Assembly: GCF_020880995.1 (NCBI RefSeq)
Contig: NZ_JAJISD010000007.1
Coordinates: 186,001-250,000 of the forward strand
Direction: 5' to 3'
Length of the DNA stretch: 64,000 bases
Source of the DNA: Reyranella aquatilis
Lineage (GTDB): Bacteria > Pseudomonadota > Alphaproteobacteria > Reyranellales > Reyranellaceae
The translations under genes were made by a program, and so were the position numbers. Of this stretch, positions 53,001 through 62,171 are shown one piece after another. The first letter of the stretch is position 1. Each line of letters begins with the position of its first letter. The notes beneath the pieces were generated by a model. It worked only from the letters and a program-made list of their open reading frames with translations, was not told the DNA's origin and did no database searches.

Positions 53001-54857
53001 ATGCCCTCACCCTCGACGGTCAACGCCAGCTCCTTTCGCGAACGCGTCGGCGCGCTCCGGAACCTGCGTCCCTTCCTCGGCATGGTGTGGGCGACCAGTC
53101 CGTCGCTCACCGCCACCACCATCGTCCTGCGCCTGATGCGCGCGCTGTTGCCGGTGGCCACGCTCTATGTCGGAAAGCTGATCATCGACGACGTGGTGAT
53201 GCTGGTGCAGCTTCCGGACAAGCCGGTGACGCTGCAGCAGTGGCTCGATAGCGGCCATCTCAATAGGCTCGGTCTATTGCTGGCGGCCGAGTTCGCCGTG
53301 GCGGTGCTGGCCGACGTGCTGGGCCGCGTGGTCACGCTGCTCGACGGGATGCTGGCCGAGCGCGTCAGCACCAGTTCGAGCGTGCGGCTGATGGAACATG
53401 CCGCAACCCTCGACCTCGAGGATTTCGAGGATGCCGAGTTCCAGGACCAGCTCGAACGCGCCCGCCGCCAGACCAGCGGCCGCATGACCCTGATGAGCCA
53501 GCTCTTCTCGCAGGCGCAGGACCTCGTCACCGTGGCCAGCCTCGCGGCCGGCCTGATCGTCTTCGCGCCCTGGCTGATCGTGCTGCTGATCGTGGCGCTG
53601 GTCCCGGCGTTCCTGGGCGAAGCCCATTTCAACGCCAAGAGCTACTCGCTCGACTTCGGCCGCACGCCCGAGCGGCGCGAGCTCGACTATGTCCGCCAGA
53701 CCGCGGCCAGCGCCGAGACCGCCAAGGAAGTGAAGATCTTCGGCCTCAACGAGTTCCTGATCGATCGCTACCGCCGCCTTGCCGCCTCGTTCTACGACGC
53801 CAACCGGCGCCTGGCGCTGCGCCGCGCCGGCTGGGGCGGGCTGTTCACCACCATCGGCACGGTCGGCTACTACTTCGCCTACGCCTACATCGCCTGGCGC
53901 ACGCTGACCGGCGAATTCTCGGTGGGCGACCTCACCTTCCTCGCGGGCTCGTTCCGCCGGCTGCGCACGCTGCTCGAAGCGCTGCTGAGCGGCTTCTCTT
54001 CCGTGGCCGGCCAGGCGCTCTATCTCGACGATCTCTTCACCTTCTTCGAGGTCCGGCCTGAGATCCATTCGCCGGCCGATCCCCTGCCGTTTCCCCGGCC
54101 GATCCGCGAAGGCTTCGTATTCGAGGATGTGGGCTTCATCTATCCCGGCGCCGAGCGCTGGGCGGTGCGCCATCTCTCCTGCACCCTGAAGGCCGGCGAG
54201 GTGGTGGCGCTGGTCGGCGAGAACGGTGCGGGCAAGACCACGCTGGTGAAGTTGTTGACCCGCCTCTACGACCCCGACGAGGGCCGCATCCTGCTCGACG
54301 GCCACGACCTGCGCGACTACGGGCTCGATGATCTGCGCGGCAGCATGGGCGTCATCTTCCAGGATTTCGTGCGCTACAACCTGCCGGCCGGCGACAATAT
54401 CGCGGTCGGCCGGGTCGAGGCGCGCGACGACCGCGAGCGCATCGCGCGTGCCGCCACTCGCAGCCAGGCCGACGAAGTGATCGGCCGCCTGCCGCACGGC
54501 TACGACCAGATGATCGGCAAGCGCTTCAAGAACGGTGTCGAGCTATCCGGCGGCGAATGGCAGAAGATAGCGATCGCCCGCGCCTACATGCGCGAGGCCG
54601 AGGTGCTGATCCTCGACGAGCCCACCGCCGCCCTCGACGCCCGCGCCGAGTACGAGGTGTTCCGCCGCTTCAAGGAGCTGAGCGAAGGCAAGACGGCGGT
54701 GCTGATCTCCCACCGATTCTCCAGCGTCCGCATGGCCGACCGCATCCTGGTGCTGGCCGACGGCAAGGTCGAGGCGCAGGGCACGCACGAGGAACTGCTT
54801 GCGCAGCGGGGCCGCTACGCCGAACTGTTCGAACTGCAGGCGGCGGGCTACCGGTAG
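53001..54857 (+). CDS. ABC exporter with fused membrane and ATPase domains (MsbA/ABCB type)
   Basis: A 618-residue half-transporter. The transmembrane domain is about 50-350 (six helices). The nucleotide-binding domain is about 370-615 with Walker A GENGAGKT (406-413), signature LSGGEWQK (515-522), Walker B VLILDEPTAALD and LISHRFSSVRMADRI. The dimer probably exports a hydrophobic or lipid-like substrate. The exonuclease gene starts 4 bp after its stop, but no functional link is apparent. Confidence 0.92.
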   Translation: MPSPSTVNASSFRERVGALRNLRPFLGMVWATSPSLTATTIVLRLMRALLPVATLYVGKLIIDDVVMLVQLPDKPVTLQQWLDSGHLNRLGLLLAAEFAVAVLADVLGRVVTLLDGMLAERVSTSSSVRLMEHAATLDLEDFEDAEFQDQLERARRQTSGRMTLMSQLFSQAQDLVTVASLAAGLIVFAPWLIVLLIVALVPAFLGEAHFNAKSYSLDFGRTPERRELDYVRQTAASAETAKEVKIFGLNEFLIDRYRRLAASFYDANRRLALRRAGWGGLFTTIGTVGYYFAYAYIAWRTLTGEFSVGDLTFLAGSFRRLRTLLEALLSGFSSVAGQALYLDDLFTFFEVRPEIHSPADPLPFPRPIREGFVFEDVGFIYPGAERWAVRHLSCTLKAGEVVALVGENGAGKTTLVKLLTRLYDPDEGRILLDGHDLRDYGLDDLRGSMGVIFQDFVRYNLPAGDNIAVGRVEARDDRERIARAATRSQADEVIGRLPHGYDQMIGKRFKNGVELSGGEWQKIAIARAYMREAEVLILDEPTAALDARAEYEVFRRFKELSEGKTAVLISHRFSSVRMADRILVLADGKVEAQGTHEELLAQRGRYAELFELQAAGYR

Positions 54858-54861
54858 CGCC

Positions 54862-55635
54862 ATGAAGATCGCCACCTTCAACGTGAACAACGTGAATCGG
54901 CGGCTGCCCAACCTGCTTGCCTGGCTGAAGCGCACGAAGCCCGACATCGTATGCCTGCAGGAACTGAAGGCGGCCGACGAGGCCTTTCCCGAGGAGACAT
55001 TGCGCCGCGCCGGATACCCGGCCGTCTGGCAGGGCCAGAAGACCTGGAACGGCGTCGCCATCCTCGGGCGCAAGGCCGCGCCGGTCCTGATCCGCAAGGG
55101 TCTGCCGGGCGACCGCAGCGACACGCAGAGCCGCTACATCGAGGCGGCGGTCAAAGGCATCGTGGTCGGCTGCCTCTATGCGCCGAACGGCAATCCGCAG
55201 CCGGGTCCGAAGTTCGACTACAAGCTCGACTGGCTGCGCCGCCTGCACCGGCAGGCGAAGTCGCTCCTGAAGAGCGGCGCGCCGGTCGTGCTGGCGGGCG
55301 ACTACAATGTCGTGCCGACCGATTTCGACATCTATTCGCTGCGGTCATGGAAGAACGATGCGCTGGTGCAGCCGGCGCCGCGGCTCGCGTTCCGCAAACT
55401 GCTGGCGCAAGGCTGGACCGACAGCCTGCGCGCGCTGCATCCCGACGCGCCGATGTACACGTTCTGGGACTACATGCGACATCGCTGGGAGCGCGATGCC
55501 GGCCTGCGTCTCGACCATCTGCTGGTGAGCCCCGATCTCGCCCCGCGCCTGAAACGCGGCGGCGTCGACCGGGACGAACGCGGGCGGCAAAGCCCGAGCG
55601 ACCATGCGCCCTCATGGATCGAACTGAAGAAGTAA
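54862..55635 (+). CDS. xthA: Exodeoxyribonuclease III
   Basis: A 257-residue Mg-dependent AP endonuclease/3' exonuclease for base-excision repair. Active-site residues are E34 (CLQELKAADE), D147 and N149 (LAGDYNVVPTD) and D247/H248 (SPSDHAP). The length is normal. It starts 4 bp after the exporter gene. Confidence 0.95.
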   Translation: MKIATFNVNNVNRRLPNLLAWLKRTKPDIVCLQELKAADEAFPEETLRRAGYPAVWQGQKTWNGVAILGRKAAPVLIRKGLPGDRSDTQSRYIEAAVKGIVVGCLYAPNGNPQPGPKFDYKLDWLRRLHRQAKSLLKSGAPVVLAGDYNVVPTDFDIYSLRSWKNDALVQPAPRLAFRKLLAQGWTDSLRALHPDAPMYTFWDYMRHRWERDAGLRLDHLLVSPDLAPRLKRGGVDRDERGRQSPSDHAPSWIELKK

Positions 55636-55659
55636 GGAGTGCCCTGGTCGTGGGGCTTC

Positions 55660-55755
55660 AGTCGGGGGCTGCAGTCGGGGGCTGTAGTCGTTCTTTCTTC
55701 GGCGCTTCCCGCCATTGCCACGGCAATGGCGGGCCGAGCTTCGCCGAGCCCTACA
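55660..55755. repeat. Dispersed intergenic repeat with hairpin (copy 1)
   Basis: Two 13-bp tandem units AGTCGGGGGCTG(C/T) at 55660-55685 precede a perfect 11-bp hairpin (CCCGCCATTGC, 55708-55718; GCAATGGCGGG, 55723-55733). The segment then reads CCGAGCTTCGCCGAGCCCTA and ends at the stop of the convergent minus-strand gene. A divergent copy is at 62172-62264 in the same genomic situation. It probably terminates both genes. Confidence 0.65.
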
Positions 55756-56092
55756 TCGAGGGCGGAAGCTCCTTCAGCGCCTTCTCGGCGATCGGCATCA
55801 TCTCGGCGCAGAAGGCCTTCTTGTTCTTCTCCGCTTCCTTCTCCATCGCGTCGTAGGCCTTGTCGAGCTTGCGATCGGCGATGTTGAGCTGCTTCTCCGC
55901 CCAATCGGTCCAGAACTCGAGGCGCTTCTCCTGGTCCTTCGTCATGTCGAGGTCGCAGGTGTCCACGGCGATGGAGACGGCGTAGAGACCGATCACCATT
56001 TTCTCGGCATCTTCCTTCGTAGGTTTCTGGGCGGACGCGGTTGCCAACGGCAGGGCAAGCAGGACGAGGAAACAAGAGAGCGAGCGGATCAT
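55751..56092 (-). CDS. Small secreted helical protein, unknown function
   Basis: A 113-residue protein. The signal peptide MIRSLSCFLVLLALPLATAS is cut near SAQ. A mature, strongly charged helical part follows, with Cys at TCDLDM and AFCAEMM, possibly one disulfide. GGAG lies 7 nt before the ATG. It follows osmC on the same strand, with a strong hairpin between them. Confidence 0.7.
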   Translation of the reverse strand: MIRSLSCFLVLLALPLATASAQKPTKEDAEKMVIGLYAVSIAVDTCDLDMTKDQEKRLEFWTDWAEKQLNIADRKLDKAYDAMEKEAEKNKKAFCAEMMPIAEKALKELPPSM

Positions 56093-56108
56093 CGAAGACT
56101 CCTGGGCG

Positions 56109-56133
56109 GGGCGCCACGCCACGTGGCGCCCCG
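56109..56133 (-). terminator. GC-rich hairpin between osmC and the downstream gene
   Basis: Perfect 11-bp arms GGGGCGCCACG/CGTGGCGCCCC with a CCA loop, 18 nt past the osmC stop and about 17 nt before the next ATG. No T-tract follows. It probably separates osmC from the secreted-protein gene or modulates read-through. Confidence 0.6.
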
Positions 56134-56151
56134 GGGGCTGAGGAAGGAATG

Positions 56152-56574
56152 CTACTTCAAAGTCTTGTCGAGCGTAATCTCCGCGTTGAGCAGCCGCGAT
56201 ACGGGACAACCCTTCTCGGCCGCCTCGGCCAGCTTGTCGAAGGTCGCCTGGTCGAGGTTCGGGACCTCGGCGACCAGGGTGAGCGCCGACTTCGTGATCT
56301 TGAAGCCCGCGCCGTCCTGGTCGAGCGAGATGGCGGCTTCGGTCGAGAGCGACGTCGGCGTGAAGCCCGCCGTCTGCAGCTGGAAGGCAAGCGCCATGGT
56401 GAAGCAGCCGGCATGGGCGGCCGCGATCAGCTCCTCCGGATTGGTGCCCTTCTCGCCCTGGAAGCGCGTCTTGAAGGAATAGGGTGTCGTGGAAAGCACA
56501 CCGGAATCGGTGGTGAGATCGCCGCTGCCGTCCTTGCCCGTGCCACGCCATGCGGCCTTTGCCTTGCGGATCAT
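56152..56574 (-). CDS. osmC: OsmC-family peroxide reductase
   Basis: A 140-residue Ohr/OsmC thiol peroxidase. It has peroxidatic C57 (HAGCFTMAL) and resolving C123 (EKGCPVSRLL), with the Arg region around TRFQGEKGTNPEELIAAAHA. It reduces organic hydroperoxides in the cytoplasm. The ATG at 56574 is chosen because the longer frame adds an Arg-rich extension absent from the family. Confidence 0.93.
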   Translation of the reverse strand: MIRKAKAAWRGTGKDGSGDLTTDSGVLSTTPYSFKTRFQGEKGTNPEELIAAAHAGCFTMALAFQLQTAGFTPTSLSTEAAISLDQDGAGFKITKSALTLVAEVPNLDQATFDKLAEAAEKGCPVSRLLNAEITLDKTLK

Positions 56575-56728
56575 GTCTTCGTCTCCTGTGCGGTTGGCTG
56601 GAGGCAGCATGCCCGCGACGAATGACAGAATCGATTCATCCCTTCGTATGAGGTGACCCATCCCTGTTCTGGCCCTCGTCGCTGCCACCCGCCGCTGCTA
56701 GGGTGCCGTCAACGAGCAGGAGTGACAT

Positions 56729-57640
56729 ATGCGTATCGTTTTTGCGGCGCTGCTATCGGCGCTGCTGTGGATCGGACTTGCGGCGGGCGCCTCGGCGCAG
56801 AACGGGCTGGAGCGCTTCGAGAAGGACATCAAGCCCCAGTTCGAATTGAAGAAGTTCAGCTACGGCAGCGCCCAGCCGGTCGGCGCCGCGGGGTTCGTCC
56901 TGAACGACGTCGTGGCGGTCGTGCCGGCCAACGCCGCCACGGGCGACAAGGAGAGCACGGTCAGGATCGACAAGGTGACGGTCGAGGCCCTCGACTTCGA
57001 TCGTCTGAAGAAGGACGCCAAGGACGATCTCGTGCCGCGCTTCGCCAAGCTGCGGATGGAAGGCATCACCGGCGACGACGAATTGTTCAGCGCACTCGAA
57101 CCCTATGGCGTCCCGCGGGTGCCGTTCGACGTCGCACTCGACTATCGCCTCGATCCGGACACCAAGGTGCTCACACTCGACATGCTGGAAGTGGCCCTGC
57201 GCGGGCAGGCGCGGCTCGCCCTGTCGATGGTGCTCGACGGCGTGAGCGACATGGCCAACGCCAAGGACGATGCCCGGCTGCGCAGCGCCTCGCTCACGAT
57301 CGACGACAAGGAGCTGTTCGCCAAGCTGATCCCGGCCGCCGCCCAGGAAGAAGGCATCACCGCCGAGGAGCTGGTCACCACCGCGCTCGACGCGCTCGGC
57401 GGCTTCGCGCAGGTCCAGAGCGGCGAGACCCTGAAGGCGCTCGATGCCGTCGCGTCGTTCGTCGCCGACTGGAAGGCGCCGAAGGGTCCGATCGTGCTCG
57501 GCCTCAAGCCCGCCAAGACCGCAGGCCTCGACGACCTCGACAAGATCATGATGCCGAACGGCCTCTCGACCTTCTTCGGCTTCACCGCCACCTATCCCGG
57601 TACGAAACCCGGCGCAGCCCAGGCCGGCGCCAGGAAATAG
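56729..57640 (+). CDS. Secreted protein, unknown function
   Basis: A 303-residue protein with a signal peptide (LLSALLWIGLAAGASAQ, cleavage near 24). The rest is hydrophilic, with repeated acidic/Lys segments (DFDRLKKDAKDDLVPRFAKL) and no Cys or membrane helix. Family not recognised. GAGCAGGAGTGACAT precedes the ATG. A Bug-family binding-protein gene starts 22 bp downstream, so an operon is possible. Confidence 0.7.
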   Translation: MRIVFAALLSALLWIGLAAGASAQNGLERFEKDIKPQFELKKFSYGSAQPVGAAGFVLNDVVAVVPANAATGDKESTVRIDKVTVEALDFDRLKKDAKDDLVPRFAKLRMEGITGDDELFSALEPYGVPRVPFDVALDYRLDPDTKVLTLDMLEVALRGQARLALSMVLDGVSDMANAKDDARLRSASLTIDDKELFAKLIPAAAQEEGITAEELVTTALDALGGFAQVQSGETLKALDAVASFVADWKAPKGPIVLGLKPAKTAGLDDLDKIMMPNGLSTFFGFTATYPGTKPGAAQAGARK

Positions 57641-57662
57641 AAGCAGGACAAAGGAGGAAGAA

Positions 57663-58637
57663 ATGAAGCGCCGTTCCCTTCTGGCCAGTGCTGTACTTCT
57701 GCCGCTCGGTCTCCCCGTCCGGGCGCAGGATGCGTACCCGTCGCGTCCGATCACCATGATCGTGCCCTTTCCGCCCGGCGGCGTGGCCGACATCACGGGA
57801 CGGCCGCTGGCGCACGTGATGAGCCGTATCCTGAAGCAGTCGGTGGTGGTGCAGAACAAGGGCGGCGCCGGTGGTTCGGTGGGTACCGCCCAAGCGGCGC
57901 GATCGGCGCCGGACGGATACACGCTGCTGATGGCGTTGTCGTCGATCTCGGTGCTGCCGATCGCCGATGTGCTGCAGGGAAGGACGCCCGCCTACGAACT
58001 CGACCAGTTCGCGCCGATTGCGCTGGTCAGCGCCGATCCCACGGTCCTGGTGGTGCGTGAGGACGGTGCCTACAAGACGGTGAAGGACCTGGTCGACGCC
58101 GCCAAGGCGAAGCCCGGCACGATCAACTACGGCTCGTCCGGCGTGTATGGCACCTTGCACGTGGCGATGGAGATCTTCGCCGAGGCCGCCGGCATCAAGC
58201 TGTTCCACATTCCCTATCAGGGTGGCGGCCCCGCCGTGGCGGCCCTGCTGGGAGGCCAGATCGACGCGCTGGCGTCCGGACCGTCGGCGGCAATGGCGCA
58301 GATCAAGGCGGGCAAGATGCGTGCCCTCGCGGTATGGGGCGACAAGCGTCTCGCCTCGCTGCCCAACGTCCCCAGCATGAAGGAGCTCGGCTACGACGCC
58401 ACCTTCTACATCTGGTCGGGCTTGTTTGCGCCGGCGGCAACGCCCGCCCCGATACAGGCTGCACTGCGCGACGCGGTCCGGCGCACGGCGGAGGATCCCG
58501 AGTTCAAGGAGGCGATGGCCAAGGTGGATACGCCGATCGCCTATCTGTATGCCCCCGAATTCAAGGTGTTCCTCGGCAAGGATGCGGCGCGCCTCAAGGT
58601 CGCCGTGGAACGGATCGGCAAGGTGCCGGAGAAATAG
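57663..58637 (+). CDS. Tripartite tricarboxylate transporter (Bug-family) binding protein, orphan
   Basis: A 324-residue periplasmic binding protein. The signal peptide MKRRSLLASAVLLPLGLPVR is cut near RAQ. Bug motifs are YPSRPITMIVPFPPGG, NKGGAGGSVGTAQAARS and PGTINYGSSG. GGAGGAAG lies 3-10 nt before the ATG. No TctA/TctB membrane subunits are adjacent, as is common for Bug proteins. The ligand is likely a carboxylate or similar. Confidence 0.9.
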   Translation: MKRRSLLASAVLLPLGLPVRAQDAYPSRPITMIVPFPPGGVADITGRPLAHVMSRILKQSVVVQNKGGAGGSVGTAQAARSAPDGYTLLMALSSISVLPIADVLQGRTPAYELDQFAPIALVSADPTVLVVREDGAYKTVKDLVDAAKAKPGTINYGSSGVYGTLHVAMEIFAEAAGIKLFHIPYQGGGPAVAALLGGQIDALASGPSAAMAQIKAGKMRALAVWGDKRLASLPNVPSMKELGYDATFYIWSGLFAPAATPAPIQAALRDAVRRTAEDPEFKEAMAKVDTPIAYLYAPEFKVFLGKDAARLKVAVERIGKVPEK

Positions 58638-58769
58638 GCTGCCGGAGATCATCCGGGTTACTGCGAAATCCGCGATCAACCGCGTCCTGAATTGACGCGG
58701 CGTGCAACCCTGTTCCGAAGCGCAGCGTTTCCTCATGGAACATCCTTAAAGCGATCGGATCGGAAACGG

Positions 58770-58943
58770 ATGATGACTTCACACGCAGCAGACCCGCCCC
58801 GCGAAGTGCCTGCGGTCCCGCCCATTCCTGGAAAAGTCGATCCCGTACCGCCGGAAATGCCGGGGCGTCCCGGCGTACCGATCCCGGAGGACCACCCGAC
58901 GCCAGTCCCCCATCCGGCAGGCCCGCCGAGCCAGATCGCCTGA
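58770..58943 (+). CDS. Small proline-rich hypothetical protein
   Basis: A 57-residue protein MMTSHAADPPREVPAVPPIP continuing with about 18 Pro residues in total, acidic and with no Cys. GGAAACGG precedes the ATG. Similar short Pro-rich ORFs are found near DoxX genes in related bacteria, but I do not recognise a family. It may be intrinsically disordered. Real status uncertain. Confidence 0.45.
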   Translation: MMTSHAADPPREVPAVPPIPGKVDPVPPEMPGRPGVPIPEDHPTPVPHPAGPPSQIA

Positions 58944-59114
58944 AGTCCCGGCTTAGTTCTCGCGACCGGTTGCAGCGGATCACATCCGAACCTGCAACGA
59001 AGCGCGAGCGCTCACTGACCGTTTGGTAACCCGATCACCGTCCAATCCCTTGTCAGAAGCGAGAACCGCACCGACGATGGCCTCCACACGGTTCAACCAT
59101 GGGGAATTTTCGTC

Positions 59115-59513
59115 ATGAACTTCGACGCTCTGGCCTCGGCATGGGCCCCACGCCTGCTCAGCATCCTGCGAATCATGACTGGACTGCTCTTCCTCCAGCA
59201 CGGCACGGCCAAGCTTCTGAAGATCCCCGTCGTCCCGATGTTCGCCAATCTCAGCCTGACCTCGCCGCCGGGCATCGCCGGCATCCTGGAACTCGTCGGC
59301 GGCGTGCTGATCATCCTCGGCCTGTTCACCCGCAGCGTCTCCTTCGTGCTGTCGGGACTGATGGCGGCGGCCTATTTCATGGCCCATGCGCCGCGCGGCT
59401 TCTATCCCATCCTCAACGCCGGCGAGCTGGCGATCCTTTTCTGTTTCGTCTTCCTGTACTTCGCCGCGGCGGGCCCCGGCCCGTGGAGCATCGACGCCGC
59501 ACGCCGGAAGTAG
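59115..59513 (+). CDS. DoxX-family inner-membrane protein
   Basis: A 132-residue membrane protein with four helices. The DoxX hallmarks LSILRIMTGLLFLQHGTAKL, LTSPPGIAGILELVGGVLII and AYFMAHAPRGFYPILNAGEL are present. Members are linked to quinone or sulfur redox and oxidative-stress resistance. The exact role is unknown. Length normal. Confidence 0.9.
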   Translation: MNFDALASAWAPRLLSILRIMTGLLFLQHGTAKLLKIPVVPMFANLSLTSPPGIAGILELVGGVLIILGLFTRSVSFVLSGLMAAAYFMAHAPRGFYPILNAGELAILFCFVFLYFAAAGPGPWSIDAARRK

Positions 59514-59618
59514 CGCTTAACGCGCCTCCGCCAAGACGCTATGGAACGAACGGACGGCTGCCTCGCGCAGCCGTTTCGCCGTGTGCGAGACGACAAGAAC
59601 GAAACAGGAGGAGCCTTC

Positions 59619-60611
59619 ATGTCCCCGATGTCGATGAACCGTCGCTGCTTCACCGCCCTGGCCGGGACGACGGCGCTTGCCGCACCGATGGTGGCCGCGG
59701 GGGTCGCGCGCGGCCAGGCCCGCTGGAAGCCCGAGAAGCCCATCACGATCTACAATCCGTTCGCCGCGGGCGGCGTCACCGACGTCCACATGCGCCTGCT
59801 CGCCGAGGCCGTGGGCAAGATCCTGGGCCAGCAGATCATCGTGGACGTCAAGCCAGGCGCCGCCGGCACGCTGGCGCCGGCCATGCTGCTCAACGCCAAG
59901 CCCGACGGCTACACGCTGGCTGTCATGAGCATCAACACGCTGCGCTATCCGCACTATCAGCAGACCAGCTGGAATCCGCTGACCGACTTCACCTACATCA
60001 CCGGCCTGTCCGGTTACACGATGGGCATCGTCGTGCGCTCCGATTCTCCCTGGAAGACGTTCCAGGACATGATCGCGGCGGGCAAGAAGGACCCCGACAA
60101 GTACAATTACGGCACCTCGGGCGTAGGCGGCACCGGCCAGCTCATGATGATCGAGGTCGAGCAGGCCACCGGCGCGAAGTTTACCCACGTCCCCTACAAG
60201 GGTGGCGCGGAGTGGATGCAGGCGCTGATGAGCGGCGAGATCCAGTTCATTGCCGACGCCGCGCAATGGGCGCCGTTCGTCGACGACGGCAAGTGCCGGA
60301 TCCTGGCCTTCGCCACCGAGAAGCGCATCCCGCGTTACCCCGACGTTCCGACCATGATCGAACTCGGCGTCAACGTCGTGGGCCAGAGCCCCTACGGCCT
60401 GCTGGGTCCCAAGGGCATGCCGCCCGAGATCGTCAACACGCTCCACGAGGCCTTCAAGCAGGCCTCCGCCGAGCCGAAGGTGACCGAGTATCTCGCGAAG
60501 TTCATCCAGGTGCCGTGGGACAAGAATCCCGCCGATTTCCGAGCGTTCGCCGAGAAGTACTATGCCGAGGTGAAGCCGCTGCTCATCAAGGCCGGCCTCG
60601 CGAAGCCCTGA
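59619..60611 (+). CDS. Tripartite tricarboxylate transporter (Bug-family) binding protein, orphan
   Basis: A 330-residue binding protein. The N-terminus MSPMSMNRRCFTALAGTTAL includes a twin-arginine-like NRRCF and a hydrophobic stretch ending near GVARGQA. Bug-fold motifs are PITIYNPFAAGGVTDVHMRL, PGAAGTLAPAMLLNAKPDGY and YNYGTSGVGGTG. The ATG at 59619 has CAGGAGGAG immediately upstream, so the 26-codon longer frame is rejected. It is followed by the two Lin0512 genes 13 bp downstream. Confidence 0.9.
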   Translation: MSPMSMNRRCFTALAGTTALAAPMVAAGVARGQARWKPEKPITIYNPFAAGGVTDVHMRLLAEAVGKILGQQIIVDVKPGAAGTLAPAMLLNAKPDGYTLAVMSINTLRYPHYQQTSWNPLTDFTYITGLSGYTMGIVVRSDSPWKTFQDMIAAGKKDPDKYNYGTSGVGGTGQLMMIEVEQATGAKFTHVPYKGGAEWMQALMSGEIQFIADAAQWAPFVDDGKCRILAFATEKRIPRYPDVPTMIELGVNVVGQSPYGLLGPKGMPPEIVNTLHEAFKQASAEPKVTEYLAKFIQVPWDKNPADFRAFAEKYYAEVKPLLIKAGLAKP

Positions 60612-60624
60612 CCGGGAGAAGACC

Positions 60625-60963
60625 ATGGCATTGAAGAAGATAGCCCTCGAGATCGGCATGGGCACCGACATCAGGGGCAGCGACTACACGAAGGCCGCCG
60701 TCCGGGCCCTGCGCGACGCGCTGTGGCACAACTCGCTCACCGTCGCGACGGCGCTAGGCAAGTCGAGCGACGACATGGTGGTCGAAGTGCTCATCGGCGT
60801 ACCCCAGCCCGAGCAGGTCGACACGGCTCAGGTGCTCGCGGTACTGCCGCACGGCACCGGCACGGTGAAGGTGGTCGAGGGCGGGCTCGAGATCGCCAAC
60901 GAAGCCGGCACGGACAAGACGGTGATTGCCCAGGCGGCCGCCATCGTCCGCCTGGACCTGTGA
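60625..60963 (+). CDS. Lin0512-family protein, first copy
   Basis: A 112-residue protein. It contains the family core LEIGMGTDIRGSDYTKAAVR, IGVPQPEQVD and VLPHGTGTVKVVEGGLEIAN. It belongs to the Lin0512 family of small proteins, whose biochemical role is not settled. It is about half identical to the next gene, so the two arose by tandem duplication and may form a heteromer. It starts 13 bp after the Bug-family gene. Confidence 0.88.
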   Translation: MALKKIALEIGMGTDIRGSDYTKAAVRALRDALWHNSLTVATALGKSSDDMVVEVLIGVPQPEQVDTAQVLAVLPHGTGTVKVVEGGLEIANEAGTDKTVIAQAAAIVRLDL

Positions 60964-60973
60964 GGAGAAGACG

Positions 60974-61327
60974 ATGACCGCAAAGCGCGTGATCCTCGAA
61001 CTCGGTACCGGCAACGACCTGCACGGCGGCGACTACACCAAGGCCGCCCTTCGCGCGGTGCAGGACGCCCTGCACCATTCCTCGCTCGCCATGATCCGCA
61101 CCCTGAAGATCGACACCAAGACCGGCATGTTCGTCGACGTCACAATCGGCGTTCAGCAGCCCGACAAGGTCGATGCGGAAAGGGTGAAGGCCTCCCTGCC
61201 CCACGGCATCGTCACCGTGAAGGTGGTGAAGGGCGGCCTCGACATCGCCGATCCGGAGAACAACGATCCGGCGGTGATCGCCAGTGCCGCCATCGCGGTC
61301 CGGATGGAGATTCCCCAAGCGAAGTGA
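60974..61327 (+). CDS. Lin0512-family protein, second copy
   Basis: A 117-residue paralogue: LELGTGNDLHGGDYTKAALR, IGVQQPDKVDAERV and SLPHGIVTVKVVKGGLDIAD. Conserved between the pair are the GxGxDxxGxDYTKAAxRAxxDAL region, the PHG turn and the VKVVxGGL segment. AGGAGAAGACG precedes the ATG. It is coupled to the GST gene downstream (the stop overlaps a possible GTG start). The role is unknown. Confidence 0.88.
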   Translation: MTAKRVILELGTGNDLHGGDYTKAALRAVQDALHHSSLAMIRTLKIDTKTGMFVDVTIGVQQPDKVDAERVKASLPHGIVTVKVVKGGLDIADPENNDPAVIASAAIAVRMEIPQAK

Positions 61328-61332
61328 GCGCC

Positions 61333-62115
61333 ATGCTGCTCTACGAACACCCGCTTTCGTCCTATGCCCAGAAGGTGAAGATCGCGCTGCGCGAGAAGGG
61401 GCTCGACTTCAGGGTCGAGACTCCCGCCGCACTGGGCACCGGCACGGCTGGCGGCGCATTTGCGGCGGCCAGTCCGCGCAACGAGGTGCCGACCCTGATC
61501 GACGGCGAGGCGCGCATCTTCGATTCGACGATCATCCTCGAGTATCTCGAGGACAAGCATCCCTCCCCCGCCCTGCTCCCGCGCGATCCCGCGGCGCGCG
61601 CCGAGGCGCGCATGATCGAGGACCTCTGCGACACGCTCTACGAGGCAGTGAACTGGGGCTTGAGCGAGATCCGCTGGTTCGGGCGCGCCGAGGGCGAGCA
61701 GGCCGAGACGATGAAGGCCACGGCGGCTCGGCAGACCGCCGAGCTGCAGACCTGGCTCACGGACAAGCTCGGCGACCGGCGATGGTTCAACGGCGAGAGC
61801 TTCGGCTGGGCCGATCTCAGCGTCGCGCCCTATCTCAATCGCTCGTTCTTTTATGGCCTGGGCACGCCCGCCGGCTCACCGTTGGCAAAGTGGCGCGAGC
61901 GGCTGATCGAGCGCCCGTCCGTGGCCGCGACCTTCAACGAGTTCGAGATGGCCGCCGCCGGCATGGCCAATGCGCACGAACGGCTCGCGTCAGGCCAGAT
62001 CCGACGCGAGTACCGCGATCATCGTCTCGAATGGATGATGAAGTCGGGCGGCCTGCAGATCGTCCTCGACGGATTGGCCAAGAACAACATCCGCTTCACT
62101 TGGCCGCTCGGTTAG
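61333..62115 (+). CDS. Glutathione S-transferase family protein
   Basis: A 260-residue two-domain GST. The thioredoxin-like N-domain has LYEHPLSSYAQKVKIALREK (Ser is a likely glutathione-activating residue) and EVPTLIDGEARIFDSTIILE, with the helical C-domain around WFNGESFGWADLSVAPYLNR. It conjugates or isomerises electrophiles with glutathione. A GTG at 61324 overlapping the preceding TGA is an alternative start. It closes the Bug-Lin0512-Lin0512-GST group. Confidence 0.88.
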   Translation: MLLYEHPLSSYAQKVKIALREKGLDFRVETPAALGTGTAGGAFAAASPRNEVPTLIDGEARIFDSTIILEYLEDKHPSPALLPRDPAARAEARMIEDLCDTLYEAVNWGLSEIRWFGRAEGEQAETMKATAARQTAELQTWLTDKLGDRRWFNGESFGWADLSVAPYLNRSFFYGLGTPAGSPLAKWRERLIERPSVAATFNEFEMAAAGMANAHERLASGQIRREYRDHRLEWMMKSGGLQIVLDGLAKNNIRFTWPLG

Positions 62116-62171
62116 CACACCTCCTCCGTACAGATGAGGAGGCGTCGGCATCTCACGACAACGGAGGGATC

